From Mesorhizobium sp. LHD-90 (GTDB taxonomy: Bacteria; Pseudomonadota; Alphaproteobacteria; Rhizobiales; Rhizobiaceae), in contig NZ_JAVFVV010000013.1 of assembly GCF_030929505.1 (NCBI RefSeq), forward strand, positions 62,001 through 126,000: a DNA stretch of 64,000 nucleotides, written 5' to 3'. This document shows, one piece after another, positions 16,784-26,609 of the stretch. Position 1 is the first letter of the stretch, and each line of letters begins with the position of its first letter. Under the pieces are notes generated by a model. That model was not told where the DNA came from. It ran no database searches and saw nothing but the letters and a program-made list of their open reading frames with translations. Made by a program: the position numbers and the translations under genes.

Positions 16784-17332
16784 GTGTCGCTTCGTGCCGC
16801 CACAATCGCCCTGCTGACCGGTATAGCACTGCTGCCGCTGGACTGTGGGCCATCGCCGGCGCAGGGCGCAATCGGCCAAAGCGCGACGCTTGGGCCCAGC
16901 GGCCTGCCGCTGCCTCGGTTCGTCAGCCTGAAGTCCGGCCGTGTGAACTCGCGCATCGGGCCCGGCGTCAGCTATCCGGTCGACTGGATGTATCTGAAAT
17001 CCGGCCTGCCGATGGAGATCATCCAGGAATACGACAACTGGCGGCGCGTGCGCGATGCCGACGGGGCCGAGGGCTGGATCAACCAGTCGCTGCTGTCGGG
17101 CAAGCGCACGGCGATCGCAGCACCCTGGCAGCGCGGCAAGGAAACGACCATCGACCTGCTCTCCGAGCCGCGCAAGGACGCGAGCAAGACGGCAGCGATC
17201 GAGCCCGGTGCCGTCGGCGTCATCAAGGAATGCAATGGCGACTGGTGCCGGATGGCTTTCGCCGGCCATACGGGGTGGCTCAACCAGACGCTGGTGTGGG
17301 GCGCCTACCCAGGCGAGACGATCAAGGATTGA
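16784..17332 (+). CDS. exported SH3-domain protein
   Basis: About 182 residues with an N-terminal hydrophobic export segment (LRAATIALLTGIALLPL) and two bacterial SH3 repeats: LKSGRVNSRIGPGVSYPVDW ... GAEGWINQSLL, and LLSEPRKDASKTAAIEPG ... HTGWLNQTLVWG. Such proteins sit in the periplasm and are thought to bind cell-wall material. GTG 16784 is preferred because GAAAGG lies about ten bases upstream; another GTG at 16748 is in frame. Convergent with the DUF4260 gene, three bases apart. Confidence 0.83.
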   Translation: MSLRAATIALLTGIALLPLDCGPSPAQGAIGQSATLGPSGLPLPRFVSLKSGRVNSRIGPGVSYPVDWMYLKSGLPMEIIQEYDNWRRVRDADGAEGWINQSLLSGKRTAIAAPWQRGKETTIDLLSEPRKDASKTAAIEPGAVGVIKECNGDWCRMAFAGHTGWLNQTLVWGAYPGETIKD

Positions 17333-17335
17333 GGG

Positions 17336-17707
17336 TCAGCCCCTGCCGATACGGCCGAGATGTGTATCCTGGAACGACGTGGGCAGTTTCAGCCCGTAGC
17401 CGAGCGCCCGGTCGACGGCGACGTGGAACGCCCAGATCAGCGCGATCTGTAACATGACATCGCTATCCGTCACCCGACCGATGCCGGCCAGCAGCACCGG
17501 CCCGATCAGCGTGTGCGCCAGATTGTAGGCGAAGGCGCCGATACGCGGTCCCGCCAGATAGCCGAGCATGAACAAGTCGGGCGCCAGCACCAGCACGGCG
17601 AACAGCAACCACGATCCGTCGATTGCCGTGAACGCGAGCAGAAGCGCTACCGCCCCGCATGCCCACTCAAGCTTGAGCGTGACATCCATCCATCTTGGAA
17701 GAAGCAT
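17336..17707 (-). CDS. DUF4260 family membrane protein
   Basis: A 123-residue integral membrane protein with about four hydrophobic spans (ACGAVALLLAFTAI, WLLFAVLVLAPDLFMLGYLAG, LAHTLIGPVLLAGIG, MLQIALIWAFHVAVDRALGYGLK). The APDLFMLGYLAGP and FHVAVDRALGYGLK motifs mark DUF4260; function unknown. It lies eight bases past the irr stop on the same strand and may be cotranscribed with it. Confidence 0.85.
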   Translation of the reverse strand: MLLPRWMDVTLKLEWACGAVALLLAFTAIDGSWLLFAVLVLAPDLFMLGYLAGPRIGAFAYNLAHTLIGPVLLAGIGRVTDSDVMLQIALIWAFHVAVDRALGYGLKLPTSFQDTHLGRIGRG

Positions 17708-17715
17708 TCAGGATA

Positions 17716-18141
17716 TCAGAGGTCGGACTTCCGGCGCAGGCGCACGACCACGTCGACGTTGACGATCTCCATGCCTTCCGGCGGCTCGGGGAGATTGCTG
17801 ACCTTGATCGGGCCGGACATGATGTCGAAGACGGCGTTCTCGCCCTCGATGAAGAAATGGTGGTGATCCGACGTATTGGTGTCGAAATAGGTCTTCGACC
17901 CTTCCACCGCCAGGATGCGGAGCAGCCCCGCTTCGGTGAACTGGTGCAGTGTATTGTAGACGGTGGCCAGCGAAACCGGCACGCCGGCGGCAAGCGCCTC
18001 CTCGTGCAGCAGTTCGGCCGAGAGATGGCGGTCGCCCTTGGCGAACAGCAGATCGGCAAGCGCCACGCGCTGGCGTGTCGGGCGCAATCCGGCCCGGCGC
18101 ACGCGTTCGTCCACGCTGATCCTGTCGTTAGGCGACTTCAT
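17716..18141 (-). CDS. irr: iron response regulator Irr (Fur family)
   Basis: Heme-responsive Fur-family transcription factor that controls iron and heme genes in Rhizobiales under iron limitation. 141 residues: winged helix in the N-terminal half (RRAGLRPTRQRVALADLLF, VSLATVYNTLHQFTEAGLL) and the dimer/metal part with the histidine-rich SDHHHFFIEGEN near 90-100, part of the heme-responsive region. A short N-terminal form without the CxxPW-like motif of Bradyrhizobium is seen. Its divergent placement from fabA is the common rhizobial arrangement. Confidence 0.93.
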   Translation of the reverse strand: MKSPNDRISVDERVRRAGLRPTRQRVALADLLFAKGDRHLSAELLHEEALAAGVPVSLATVYNTLHQFTEAGLLRILAVEGSKTYFDTNTSDHHHFFIEGENAVFDIMSGPIKVSNLPEPPEGMEIVNVDVVVRLRRKSDL

Positions 18142-18372
18142 CGTCCCGCCAATCTGACCCCAATTCCCGACGCTTGCCCCACGAAAGCGGCAAATATGCG
18201 CATAAAACCGTTAAGAGCATATATTCGGTTGTCCGCAGACGATCAATAGGCGTGCATTGACCGGGCAGGGCCGGCAGGATAATCGCTAACGTCGATTTCC
18301 GGACTGCAACGGTTCGTGAAGACCGTTCGGCATGACAAGCGGCCGGACGCCAGGCGAGACAAGGCTGAAACC

Positions 18373-18888
18373 ATGGCAGGCGCAAAATCCAGCTACGACT
18401 ACGAAGATCTGCTGGCCTGCGCGCGCGGCGAGTTGTTCGGGCCCGGAAACGCGCAACTGCCCTATCCGCCGATGCTTATGTTCGACCGCATCACCGAGAT
18501 CAGCGAGACGGGCGGCGCCTTCGACAAGGGCTTCATCCGCGCTGAGTTCGACATCAAGCCGGACCTGTGGTTCTTCGGCTGCCATTTCATCGGCAACCCG
18601 ATCATGCCCGGATGCCTGGGCCTAGACGCCATGTGGCAGATGACCGGTTTCTATCTCGGCTGGCTGGGCGAACCCGGCAAGGGCATGGCGCTGTCGACCG
18701 GCGAAGTTAAGTTCAAGGGCATGGTCACGCCGTCGGTCAAGAAGGTCGAGTACGGCGTGGATTTCAAGCGGGTCATGCGAGGACGGCTGGTGCTTGGCAT
18801 CGCGGACGGCTGGCTGAAGGCCGACGGCGAGCCCATATACGCGGCGACCGACCTGAAGGTCGGCCTGTCGAAACAGTCCGCAACCTGA
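18373..18888 (+). CDS. fabA: 3-hydroxydecanoyl-ACP dehydratase/isomerase FabA
   Basis: Dehydrates 3-hydroxydecanoyl-ACP and isomerises trans-2 to cis-3-decenoyl-ACP, the branch point to unsaturated fatty acids. 171 residues as usual. [14 protein letters not shown], then [23 protein letters not shown] (about 65-87) contain the active-site His and, with GLDAMWQ, the Asp. ATG 18373 starts [14 protein letters not shown] after a GGCTGAAACC leader; a GTG at 18316 is in frame but unconserved-looking. It leads fabA-fabB-fabI and is divergent from irr. Confidence 0.95.
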   Translation: MAGAKSSYDYEDLLACARGELFGPGNAQLPYPPMLMFDRITEISETGGAFDKGFIRAEFDIKPDLWFFGCHFIGNPIMPGCLGLDAMWQMTGFYLGWLGEPGKGMALSTGEVKFKGMVTPSVKKVEYGVDFKRVMRGRLVLGIADGWLKADGEPIYAATDLKVGLSKQSAT

Positions 18889-18923
18889 TCGGCCCGACGC
18901 GTCGGTCTTTGTAGGAGCGCATC

Positions 18924-20141
18924 ATGAGACGAGTCGTCGTCACGGGGCTGGGGATCGTCTCCTCGATCGGCAACAACGCCAACGAGGTGCAAGCCTCGCT
19001 GCACGACGCCAAGTCGGGCATCAGCTTCTCCGATTCCTTCGCCGAGCACGGCTTCAAGTGCCAGGTCTGGGGCGCGCCGACGCTCGACCCGACGGACATG
19101 ATCGATCGCCGCGCGCTGCGCTTCCTGCACAAGGGCGGCGCCTGGAACCATGTCGCCATGCAGCAGGCGATCGTCGACGCGGGGCTGGAAGAGAGCGACG
19201 TCACCAACGAGCGCACCGGCATCATCATGGGTTCGGGCGGCCCCTCGACCCGCACCATCGTCGAGGCGGCGGAGATCACCCAGAAGAACAACAGCCCGAA
19301 GCGCATCGGCCCCTTCGCCGTGCCGAAGGCGATGTCGTCGACCGCCTCGGCGACGCTCGCCACCTGGTTCAAGATTCACGGCGTGAACTACTCGATCTCG
19401 TCAGCCTGTTCGACCTCGGCGCATTGCATCGGCAACGCGGCGGAGATGATCCAGTGGGGCAAGCAGGACGTGATGTTTGCCGGCGGCCACGAGGATCTCG
19501 ACTGGACCATGTCCAACCTGTTCGACGCCATGGGCGCCATGTCGTCGAAATACAACGACCGCGCCTCCACCGCCTCGCGCGCCTATGACGTCAACCGCGA
19601 CGGGTTCGTCATTGCCGGCGGCGCCGGCGTCCTCGTGCTGGAGGAACTGGAGCGGGCCAAGGCGCGCGGTGCGAAAATCTATGCCGAGATAGTCGGCTAT
19701 GGCGCGACCTCTGACGGCTACGACATGGTCGCCCCGTCGGGCGAAGGCGCGGTGCGTTGCATGAAGCAGGCGATCGCCACGGTGAAGACGCCCATCGACT
19801 ACATCAACACGCACGGCACCTCGACGCCGGTCGGCGATTCGCGCGAAATGGCGGCGATCCGCGAAGTTTTTGGCGAGAAGATGCCTTACATCACCTCGAC
19901 CAAGTCGCTTACCGGCCATTCGCTGGGCGCGGCCGGCGTGCAGGAATCGATCTATTCGATCCTGATGATGCAGGGCGGCTTCATCGGCAAGAGCGCCCAC
20001 ATCGAGGAGCTCGATCCCGAATTCGAGGGCATGCCGATCGTGCGCGAGCGCATCGACAATGCAAAGATCGACACGGTGCTGTCGAACTCCTTCGGCTTCG
20101 GTGGCACCAATGCGACGCTGGTGTTCCAGCGCTACAGTTGA
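18924..20141 (+). CDS. fabB: beta-ketoacyl-ACP synthase I FabB
   Basis: Condensing enzyme that elongates the cis-3-decenoyl intermediate made by FabA. Of 405 residues, the catalytic Cys lies in [16 protein letters not shown] (about 155-170), and the two His in [11 protein letters not shown] and [24 protein letters not shown] closes the fold. A TAGGAGCGCATC leader precedes ATG 18924. It follows fabA by 35 bases and is almost certainly cotranscribed with it. Confidence 0.96.
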   Translation: MRRVVVTGLGIVSSIGNNANEVQASLHDAKSGISFSDSFAEHGFKCQVWGAPTLDPTDMIDRRALRFLHKGGAWNHVAMQQAIVDAGLEESDVTNERTGIIMGSGGPSTRTIVEAAEITQKNNSPKRIGPFAVPKAMSSTASATLATWFKIHGVNYSISSACSTSAHCIGNAAEMIQWGKQDVMFAGGHEDLDWTMSNLFDAMGAMSSKYNDRASTASRAYDVNRDGFVIAGGAGVLVLEELERAKARGAKIYAEIVGYGATSDGYDMVAPSGEGAVRCMKQAIATVKTPIDYINTHGTSTPVGDSREMAAIREVFGEKMPYITSTKSLTGHSLGAAGVQESIYSILMMQGGFIGKSAHIEELDPEFEGMPIVRERIDNAKIDTVLSNSFGFGGTNATLVFQRYS

Positions 20142-20249
20142 GCGAACAGAAAATAGCGAATAGCGAATAGCAGGGAGCAGCCAGCGAGCGGCAAACCGGT
20201 TTGTTCCTGCTATTCGCTACTCACTATTCGCTACTCGCTACTCGCTTTA
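20142..20249. repeat. heptamer tandem/inverted repeat between fabB and fabI
   Basis: Left side has AATAGCG-type units in tandem (20152-20170); the right side has TATTCGC/TACTCGC units (20211-20245). The two sides are reverse complements over about 24 bases around AGCAGG/CCTGCT, so the transcript can fold into a long stem with a roughly 30-base loop. It fills most of the 124-base fabB-fabI spacer. Confidence 0.8.
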
Positions 20250-20265
20250 TCAAGGATCCTTCACC

Positions 20266-21078
20266 ATGACCCCACTTATGCAGGGCAAGCGTGGCCTCGT
20301 CATGGGGGTCGCCAACGATCATTCGATCGCCTGGGGCATTGCGCAGAAACTGGCGGAGCACGGCGCGTCGCTCGCCTTCACTTATCAAGGCGAGGCTTTC
20401 GGACGGCGCGTGCGGCCACTGGCCGACAAGGTCGGCGCCTCGCTGGTGATCCCTTGCGACGTGGAGGACAGCGCGTCGGTCAGCGGCGTCTTCGAGACGC
20501 TCGGCAACGAATGGGGAAAACTCGATTTCATCGTCCACGCCATCGGCTTTTCCGACAAGAACGAGCTGAAGGGCCTTTACGCCGACACCAGCCGGGAGAA
20601 CTTCATCCGCACGATGGTGATCTCCTGCTATTCCTTCACCGAGGTGGCGCGCAACGCCGCCGCACTGATGACGGATGGCGGATCGATGATCACACTGACC
20701 TATGCCGGCTCGGTCCGCATCATGCCCAACTATAACGTCATGGGCGTCGCCAAGGCGGGACTGGAAGCGAGCGTACGCTACCTCGCCAACGATTTTGGCC
20801 CGCGCGGCATCAGGGTCAATGCAATCTCAGCCGGACCGGTGCGCACGCTGGCCGGCGCCGGCATTTCCGACGCCCGCCACATGTTTTCCTACCAGCAGCG
20901 CAACTCGCCACTCAGGCGCACCGTGAGCCTAGACGAGGTCGGCGGCTCGGCCCTCTACCTGCTGTCGGACCTATCCTCGGGCGTCACCGGCGAAATCCAT
21001 TACGTGGATTCGGGCTATCACATCGTCTCGATGCCGACGCTGGAAGAGCTGAAGCAGAGCGATCCGGAACACGGCTGA
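20266..21078 (+). CDS. fabI: enoyl-ACP reductase FabI (NADH-type)
   Basis: Last reductive step of each fatty acid elongation cycle. 270 residues of atypical SDR type: GLVMGVANDHSIAWGIA nucleotide loop (about 9-25), VIPCDVED, FIVHAIGFSDK, and the catalytic MPNYNVMGVAK giving Tyr-x6-Lys as in FabI proteins. RVNAISAGPVRTLAGAGI follows. It is in line with fabA and fabB but separated by a palindromic repeat. Convergent with the methyltransferase gene, two bases apart. Confidence 0.95.
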   Translation: MTPLMQGKRGLVMGVANDHSIAWGIAQKLAEHGASLAFTYQGEAFGRRVRPLADKVGASLVIPCDVEDSASVSGVFETLGNEWGKLDFIVHAIGFSDKNELKGLYADTSRENFIRTMVISCYSFTEVARNAAALMTDGGSMITLTYAGSVRIMPNYNVMGVAKAGLEASVRYLANDFGPRGIRVNAISAGPVRTLAGAGISDARHMFSYQQRNSPLRRTVSLDEVGGSALYLLSDLSSGVTGEIHYVDSGYHIVSMPTLEELKQSDPEHG

Positions 21079-21080
21079 GG

Positions 21081-22097
21081 TCACCGCCGCGCAGCGATCA
21101 CCTTGAAACGGTTGTCGCCGGCTATCTCGGCAAGGCTGGAGAAATGTTCTGAGATCGTCCGTTCGTAGGGCAACTGGCGGTTGGCGACCAATAACAGCCT
21201 GCCGCCCGGCTTCAGCGCGCCGGCAGCAGCCTTAATGATCGCTTGCCCGAGCGACGGTTCGGCTTGCCGGCCGGTGTGGAAGGGTGGGTTCATGACGATA
21301 GCGTCGTAACGTTCCTTCACCGGCTCGTCGGCGAGATCGTGCCAGAAAAAACGCAGCGGCACGCTTGAGTCCGCAAGGTTCCGCCGGGTCGCCTCGAGCG
21401 AGGCATGGTCGGCTTCGTAGAGGTCGATCGATCTGACCTTTTCGCAACGCGCGGCGACCTCGGCGGCGAGATATCCCCAGCCGGCGCAAAAGTCGGCGAG
21501 ATGGCCGGCAAGGTCCGCCGGCAGGTTGGCGGCCAGCAGCTTCGAGCCGGGATCGACGCGATCGTGCGAAAACATCCCGGGCGCGGTCTTGAAACGGCCC
21601 TCGACGAGGCCGGTTTCCGCTTCCGCGCGCAGACCGGCCAGGGCGCTTCCAGGTTCGGCGGGGCGGCGCAGCCAGAAGACAACGCCGTGGCTTTTCGGCA
21701 GGTGCCCGTCGATCTGGACAAGCGCGCCGACGCGTTTGCGCAGGCTCGCGACGCCGTCATCCTTGCCGCCGGCGACCACGATCAGGCCACCAGGGTTGGT
21801 GCGCGCGACGGCCTCGGCGAGGCGGATTTCATTCTCGCCGCGATGCCTGCCGCAAAGCACCAGCGCGGCGTCGTAGTTTTCGCCTTCCGGAACGGGCGAG
21901 ACATCGTAGCCGGCCTTCTCCAAAGTGCGAAACGACGGCCGAAATCCCTGCACTAGGCTCAGCCGGGCCGCAAAACCTTCCGGCAGCCGAAAACCCGGCT
22001 CCGCGCCCAGGAACAGCACACGCTTGCTGGCGTCCGGCACCGGCAATTCGCCCGACACGAAGGGATGGAACAGGACGGCGGGCGTTTCGCGGGACAT
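21081..22097 (-). CDS. class I SAM-dependent methyltransferase, RsmC-like
   Basis: A 338-residue methyltransferase resembling RsmC/RlmG-type enzymes that methylate guanine N2 in rRNA. The N-terminal half is a degenerate methyltransferase-like domain (LVLCGRHRGENEIRLAEAV). The C-terminal half is active-looking: GMFSHDRVDPGSKLL, LADFCAGWGYLAAEVA (SAM loop, about 206-221), and the catalytic NPPF in AIVMNPPFHTGR, typical of base-amino methylation. ATG 22097 starts MSRETPAVLFHPF. The exact rRNA site is inference. Divergent from the nitronate monooxygenase gene. Confidence 0.87.
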   Translation of the reverse strand: MSRETPAVLFHPFVSGELPVPDASKRVLFLGAEPGFRLPEGFAARLSLVQGFRPSFRTLEKAGYDVSPVPEGENYDAALVLCGRHRGENEIRLAEAVARTNPGGLIVVAGGKDDGVASLRKRVGALVQIDGHLPKSHGVVFWLRRPAEPGSALAGLRAEAETGLVEGRFKTAPGMFSHDRVDPGSKLLAANLPADLAGHLADFCAGWGYLAAEVAARCEKVRSIDLYEADHASLEATRRNLADSSVPLRFFWHDLADEPVKERYDAIVMNPPFHTGRQAEPSLGQAIIKAAAGALKPGGRLLLVANRQLPYERTISEHFSSLAEIAGDNRFKVIAARR

Positions 22098-22251
22098 GGT
22101 TGCTGCGGACTGCTCCACTGGTCTACGCTGATGCATCGACGCCTGCTCGGGAAGCCGCCTGGCGGAAGGCGCGCGCATGCGCCGCCAGCCCAGCGCCTGC
22201 CGCGCGGTTGGCGCTGTCTGTAGCCTCCGATAGCTGGAAAGGGAACCGATC

Positions 22252-23328
22252 ATGTGGCCCGATCGCCGAATCCTCGAGCTTTTCGACATCGACGTGCCGA
22301 TCCTTCTGGCGCCGATGGCGGGACCGGTGCTGGCCGACATGGCGGTGGCCGTCGCCAATGCCGGAGGCCTGGGCGCGCTGCCTTGTGCGATGCTCAACCT
22401 CGACCAGGCGCGGGCCGAACTCGAGAAGATCCGCCTCGCCACCAACGCGCCGATCAACCTGAACTTCTTTTGCCATACCCCTCCGGTCTTCGACGAAGCA
22501 CGTGAAAAGGCATGGCGCGAGCGCCTGAAACCCTACTACGAGGAGTTTGGCGTCGATCCGGCCGGCCCGATTCCCGTATCGAACCGGACGCCGTTCGACG
22601 AAACCTTCTCCGGCTTGATCGAGGAGTTCCGGCCGAAAGTGGTGAGTTTCCATTTCGGCCTGCCGGAACCCGCTCTTCTCGAGCGGGTAAAAGCGACCGG
22701 CGCGAAGGTGATCTCCTCCGCCACGACGGTCCGTGAGGCCGTATGGCTCGAGCAACGCGGTTGCGACGCAATCATTGCGCAGGGCGCCGAGGCAGGCGGG
22801 CATCGCGGAATCTTCCTCGGCGACGACGTATCGCACCAGGTTGGCACGTTTGCGCTGGTCCCGCAGGTGGTCGACGCGGTCAAGGTGCCGGTGATCGCCG
22901 CGGGCGGCATAGCCGACGCGCGCGGCATCGTCGCCGCGCTGGCGCTCGGCGCGGCGGCCGTACAGATCGGCACCGCCTACCTGTTCTGCCCGGAGGCAAA
23001 GCTGTCTCCTCCCCATCGCGCCGCGCTGAAGGGCGCCTGGGATGACGACACCGTCCTGACCCGCATATTCACGGGACGGCCAGCGCGCAGCATCGCCAAT
23101 CGCGCCATCCGCGAGGTCGGCGCGATGTCGGACCTGGCGCCGGCCTTCCCGCTCGCCGGCGGCGCGCTGGCGCCGTTGCGCGCCCGCACCGAACCGGCCG
23201 GATCTGGCGACTTCATGCCGCTGTGGTCGGGACAGGCGATGCGGCTCGGCCGCGAGATGCCGGCCAAGGAATTGACGCTGACACTTGCCGAAGAGGCGCT
23301 GCGGCGACTCGCCCGCCTGGCACGGTGA
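22252..23328 (+). CDS. nitronate monooxygenase family flavoprotein
   Basis: A 358-residue FMN-dependent TIM barrel of the nitronate monooxygenase/2-nitropropane dioxygenase family, which oxidises toxic alkyl nitronates. Seen: VPILLAPMAGPVLADMAVAVANAGGLG N-terminus, VSFHFGLP, AIIAQGAEAGGHRG (FMN/substrate loop with the catalytic His) and VIAAGGIADARG, then AVQIGTAYLF. Two bases separate its upstream neighbour's coding frames only at the promoter side. Actual substrate not determined. Confidence 0.88.
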   Translation: MWPDRRILELFDIDVPILLAPMAGPVLADMAVAVANAGGLGALPCAMLNLDQARAELEKIRLATNAPINLNFFCHTPPVFDEAREKAWRERLKPYYEEFGVDPAGPIPVSNRTPFDETFSGLIEEFRPKVVSFHFGLPEPALLERVKATGAKVISSATTVREAVWLEQRGCDAIIAQGAEAGGHRGIFLGDDVSHQVGTFALVPQVVDAVKVPVIAAGGIADARGIVAALALGAAAVQIGTAYLFCPEAKLSPPHRAALKGAWDDDTVLTRIFTGRPARSIANRAIREVGAMSDLAPAFPLAGGALAPLRARTEPAGSGDFMPLWSGQAMRLGREMPAKELTLTLAEEALRRLARLAR

Positions 23329-23334
23329 GCCGTC

Positions 23335-24024
23335 TCAGGTGTGAAACGTCGCGATGTCGGAGAGTGGCCGCTTTCGCATGGCGTGCGCCGGTATCGTCGC
23401 GCCTTCCTTCGGATAACCGGCGACAAGCAGGATGTAGGGCTTGTCGTGGGCGGGCCGGCCGCAGATCTCGTTCAGGAAGCTCATCGGATTGGGCGTGTGG
23501 GTAAGCGTCGCAAGGCCTGCGCGGTGCAGTGCCGCGATCAGGAAGCCCGTGGCAATGCCGATCGACTCAGGCACGTAGTAGTTCTTCCGCAGCACGCCGT
23601 CGGCCGAGACGCTCTTGCGCTCGCCGAAGATGACGATGAGCCATGGCGCCTCTTCCAGGAACGGCTTGCTCGCATCTGTGCCGAGCGGCTGGAGCGCCTT
23701 CAGCCATTCCTCGCCCGCCCGCCCGGCGTAGAATTCCGCCTCTTCCTCTTCGGCCGCGGCGCGTATGCGAGCCTTCATGTTCGCATCGCCGATCACCGAG
23801 AAGTGCCAGGGCTGATGATTGGCGCCGTTCGGAGCCGTGCCCGCCGCGCGCAGGCAGGTTTCGATGATGTCGCGCGGAACCGGCCGCGAGGAAAAATCGC
23901 GCACCGTGTGCCGCGCACGAATCTCGTCGTAGAATGCCTGCGCGCCCTGCCGCATCCGCTCGACGGGCAGTTCCCGGTAGTCCGGCAAGGCAACCGGAAC
24001 GTAGTCATTCACGCTGTCGACCAA
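23335..24024 (-). CDS. nitroreductase family protein
   Basis: A flavin-dependent oxidoreductase of about 229 residues. [20 protein letters not shown] is the FMN-contacting N-terminal motif, [14 protein letters not shown] the second, and the C-terminal [15 protein letters not shown] is typical. The subgroup resembles enzymes also annotated as iodotyrosine-deiodinase-like or BluB-like. The start is unsure: no ATG fits. TTG 24024 follows GAGGGG at good spacing and begins [16 protein letters not shown]; another TTG at 24072 lies nearer the pnp terminator. It lies downstream of pnp on the same strand. Confidence 0.83.
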   Translation of the reverse strand: MVDSVNDYVPVALPDYRELPVERMRQGAQAFYDEIRARHTVRDFSSRPVPRDIIETCLRAAGTAPNGANHQPWHFSVIGDANMKARIRAAAEEEEAEFYAGRAGEEWLKALQPLGTDASKPFLEEAPWLIVIFGERKSVSADGVLRKNYYVPESIGIATGFLIAALHRAGLATLTHTPNPMSFLNEICGRPAHDKPYILLVAGYPKEGATIPAHAMRKRPLSDIATFHT

Positions 24025-24081
24025 AACGATGCCCCTCGCCCGTGGAACGCAAGCCTTCCGGCCGGCCGGCAATCTACAGCA

Positions 24082-24114
24082 AAACGGGCGCGGCGAAAGT
24101 CGCCGCGCCCGTTT
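24082..24114 (-). terminator. rho-independent-like terminator of pnp
   Basis: Perfect 15-base stem AAACGGGCGCGGCGA / TCGCCGCGCCCGTTT with a three-base loop, 26 bases past the pnp stop, followed on the minus strand by TTTTGC. Confidence 0.85.
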
Positions 24115-24139
24115 GGTTCCCAGGAATTGCCGACGCCGC

Positions 24140-26284
24140 TTACGCCGCGTCTTCGGCTTCCGCCTTCTTGTCGCGGACGATTTCCTTGCCGGTCGTCTGG
24201 TCGACGACCTTCATGGAGAGGCGCACCTTGCCGCGCTCGTCGAAGCCCATCAGCTTGACCCAGACCTTGTCGCCTTCCTTGACCACGTCGGTGGTCTTCT
24301 GGACGCGCTCGTTGGCGAGTTGCGAGATGTGGACCAGGCCGTCGCGCGGGCCGAAGAAATTGACGAAGGCGCCGAAATCGGCGGTCTTGACGACCGTGCC
24401 TTCATAGATCTCGCCGACTTCCGGCTCGGCCACGATGGTGTGGATCCACTTCTTGGCCGCTTCGATCTCCTTGGCGTTGGAAGAGGCGATCTTGACCGTG
24501 CCGTCGTCCTCGATGTTGATCTTGGCGCCGGTCTTCTCGACGATCTCGCGGATCACCTTGCCGCCAGAGCCGATCACTTCGCGGATCTTGTCGGTCGGGA
24601 TGTGCATGACCTCGATGCGCGGCGCGAACTCGCCGAGCTCCTTGCGGCCCTCCGACAGCGCCTTGGCCATCTCGCCGAGAATGTGCTGGCGCCCACCCTT
24701 GGCCTGGTCCAGCGCCACCTTCATGATCTCCTCGGTGATGCCGGCGATCTTGATGTCCATCTGCAGCGAGGTGATGCCGTTGCTGGTGCCCGCCACCTTG
24801 AAGTCCATGTCGCCGAGATGGTCCTCGTCGCCGAGGATGTCGGACAGGACCGCGAAGCGCTCGCCTTCCTTGATCAGGCCCATGGCGATGCCGGCGACCG
24901 GCTTGGCCAGCGGCACGCCGGCATCCATCAGCGCCAGCGAGGTGCCGCACACCGTCGCCATCGACGACGAGCCGTTGGACTCGGTGATCTCGGAAACGAC
25001 GCGCAGCGTATAGGGGAACTGCTCGATCGAGGGCAGCATCGGGTGGATGGCGCGCCAGGCGAGCTTGCCGTGGCCGATCTCGCGGCGGCCGGGCGAGCCC
25101 ATGCGGCCGGTCTCGCCGACCGAGTAGGGCGGGAAGTTGTAGTGGAGGAGGAAGGTCTCCTTGTACATGCCGGTCAGCGAGTCGACATACTGTTCGTCCT
25201 CGCCCGTGCCGAGCGTGGCTACGACGATCGCCTGCGTCTCGCCGCGAGTGAACAGCGCCGAGCCGTGGGTGCGCGGCAGGATGCCGACTTCCGAGACGAT
25301 CGGGCGGACCGTCTTCAGGTCGCGGCCGTCGATGCGGCTGCCGGTGTCGAGGATGTTCCAGCGGACGATCTTTGCCTGCAGCTCCTTGAACACGCCGCCG
25401 ACCTGCTCGGAGGTCCAGGCGGTCTGCTCGGCGCCTTCCGGCAGCAGCGTCGCCTTGACCTTGGCCTTGGCAGCGTCGACGGCGGCGTAGCGGGCCTGCT
25501 TGTCGGTGATCTTGTAGGCGGCACGCAGCTCGTCCTCGACCAGGCCAAGCATGGTGGATTCAAGCTCGGAAAGGTCGGTGACCTTGTGATCGCGCGGATC
25601 CTTGGCGGCGGCCTCGGCGAGCTGAATGATGGCGTCGAGCACCGGCTGGAAGCCCTTGTGGCCGAACATCACGGCGCCAAGCATGACCTCCTCGGGCAGC
25701 TCCTGGGCTTCCGATTCCACCATCAGCACGGCATCGCCGGTGCCGGCGACGACGAGGTCGAGCTTCGATTCGGCCATCTCGTCGATATGCGGGTTGAGCT
25801 TGTACTCGCCGCCGATGTAGCCGACGCGGGCGCCGCCAATCGGACCCATGAACGGCACGCCCGACAGCGTGAGCGCGGCCGAGGTGGCGACGATCGACAG
25901 GATGTCCGGATCGTTCTCCAGATCATGCTGCATGACGGTGACGACGACCTGGGTGTCGTTCTTGTAGCCGTCGGCGAAGAGCGGGCGGATGGGGCGGTCG
26001 ATCAGGCGGGAGACAAGCGTCTCTTTCTCGCTCGGGCGGCCTTCACGCTTGAAATAGCCGCCGGGAATCTTTCCGGCCGCGTAGGTCTTTTCCTGGTAGT
26101 TGACGGTGAGCGGGAAGAAGTCGAAGCCCGGCTTCGGCTCCTTGGCGGAGACGACGGTGGCGAGAACCACGGTCTCGCCATAGGTGGCGAGCACGGCCCC
26201 GTCGGCCTGGCGGGCTATCTTGCCGGTCTCCAGGATCAGCGGCCGGCCGGCCCATTCGATTTCCACTCTGTGATGATTGAACAT
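24140..26284 (-). CDS. pnp: polynucleotide phosphorylase
   Basis: Phosphorolytic 3'-5' exoribonuclease and RNA degradosome component. The 714 residues hold two RNase PH-like domains (about 1-210 and 310-540; [11 protein letters not shown], then [15 protein letters not shown] and [19 protein letters not shown]). An alpha-helical linker lies between them. The KH domain follows ([18 protein letters not shown], about 555-610), then the S1 domain ([17 protein letters not shown], about 620-690). The short tail ends [16 protein letters not shown]. It lies downstream of rpsO, the classic order, separated by 325 bases. Confidence 0.97.
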   Translation of the reverse strand: MFNHHRVEIEWAGRPLILETGKIARQADGAVLATYGETVVLATVVSAKEPKPGFDFFPLTVNYQEKTYAAGKIPGGYFKREGRPSEKETLVSRLIDRPIRPLFADGYKNDTQVVVTVMQHDLENDPDILSIVATSAALTLSGVPFMGPIGGARVGYIGGEYKLNPHIDEMAESKLDLVVAGTGDAVLMVESEAQELPEEVMLGAVMFGHKGFQPVLDAIIQLAEAAAKDPRDHKVTDLSELESTMLGLVEDELRAAYKITDKQARYAAVDAAKAKVKATLLPEGAEQTAWTSEQVGGVFKELQAKIVRWNILDTGSRIDGRDLKTVRPIVSEVGILPRTHGSALFTRGETQAIVVATLGTGEDEQYVDSLTGMYKETFLLHYNFPPYSVGETGRMGSPGRREIGHGKLAWRAIHPMLPSIEQFPYTLRVVSEITESNGSSSMATVCGTSLALMDAGVPLAKPVAGIAMGLIKEGERFAVLSDILGDEDHLGDMDFKVAGTSNGITSLQMDIKIAGITEEIMKVALDQAKGGRQHILGEMAKALSEGRKELGEFAPRIEVMHIPTDKIREVIGSGGKVIREIVEKTGAKINIEDDGTVKIASSNAKEIEAAKKWIHTIVAEPEVGEIYEGTVVKTADFGAFVNFFGPRDGLVHISQLANERVQKTTDVVKEGDKVWVKLMGFDERGKVRLSMKVVDQTTGKEIVRDKKAEAEDAA

Positions 26285-26609
26285 GTCTTGTCCTTGCTAT
26301 GCGGGCAGCGCCGGTCCGGCCCATTGCCGGCGGCGCGCCCCCTATTGGCTTCGTTTCGGACGAGCCACGGGCAAGACAACGGGAGGTCCGGATGTCGACG
26401 CGGCATTTCGCGGCGTCTCCGGGCGTCCTGCAATCCTGCCCCATGACCCTGTCCATGGGCGGTCCCGATCCTGCCCTTCGGATCGAACCGGTGGTGGAAC
26501 ACGATGCCCCCGGCCTGGCGGCGGCTTCCTGTTCCCGCGAGCGACGGTGAGCCGTTGCCCGAATGCGCGACCGGCGGGCTTTCGCTGGGAAAGCCCGCCG
26601 GTCAGTTCG
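26285..26609 (-). other. rpsO-pnp intergenic region
   Basis: 325 bases without a gene. On the minus strand it is the 3' end of rpsO and the 5' leader of pnp. In E. coli such leaders are cut by RNase III and used for pnp autoregulation; here that is inference. The only strong structure is the hairpin at 26569-26603. Confidence 0.5.
26569..26603 (-). terminator. strong hairpin after rpsO
   Basis: Perfect 15-base stem GACCGGCGGGCTTTC / GAAAGCCCGCCGGTC with a five-base loop, starting seven bases past the rpsO stop. No T run follows, so it may attenuate or stabilise the 3' end rather than terminate fully. Confidence 0.75.

Noticed and set aside
15611-17269. A 552-residue version of the D-2-hydroxyacid dehydrogenase with a long N-terminal extension
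   Set aside because: The extension has no conserved sequence and overlaps the divergent SH3-protein gene. ATG 16612 starts the family's N-terminus.
20142-20249. A CRISPR-like array between fabB and fabI
   Set aside because: Repeats are only seven bases with no regular spacers, so this is a hairpin-forming tandem repeat.
24029-26446. An open frame of about 800 codons on the plus strand opposite pnp
   Set aside because: Its product is Arg/Asp/Leu/His-rich with no family motif, and it mirrors the high third-position GC of pnp. pnp, with KH and S1 motifs, is the real gene.
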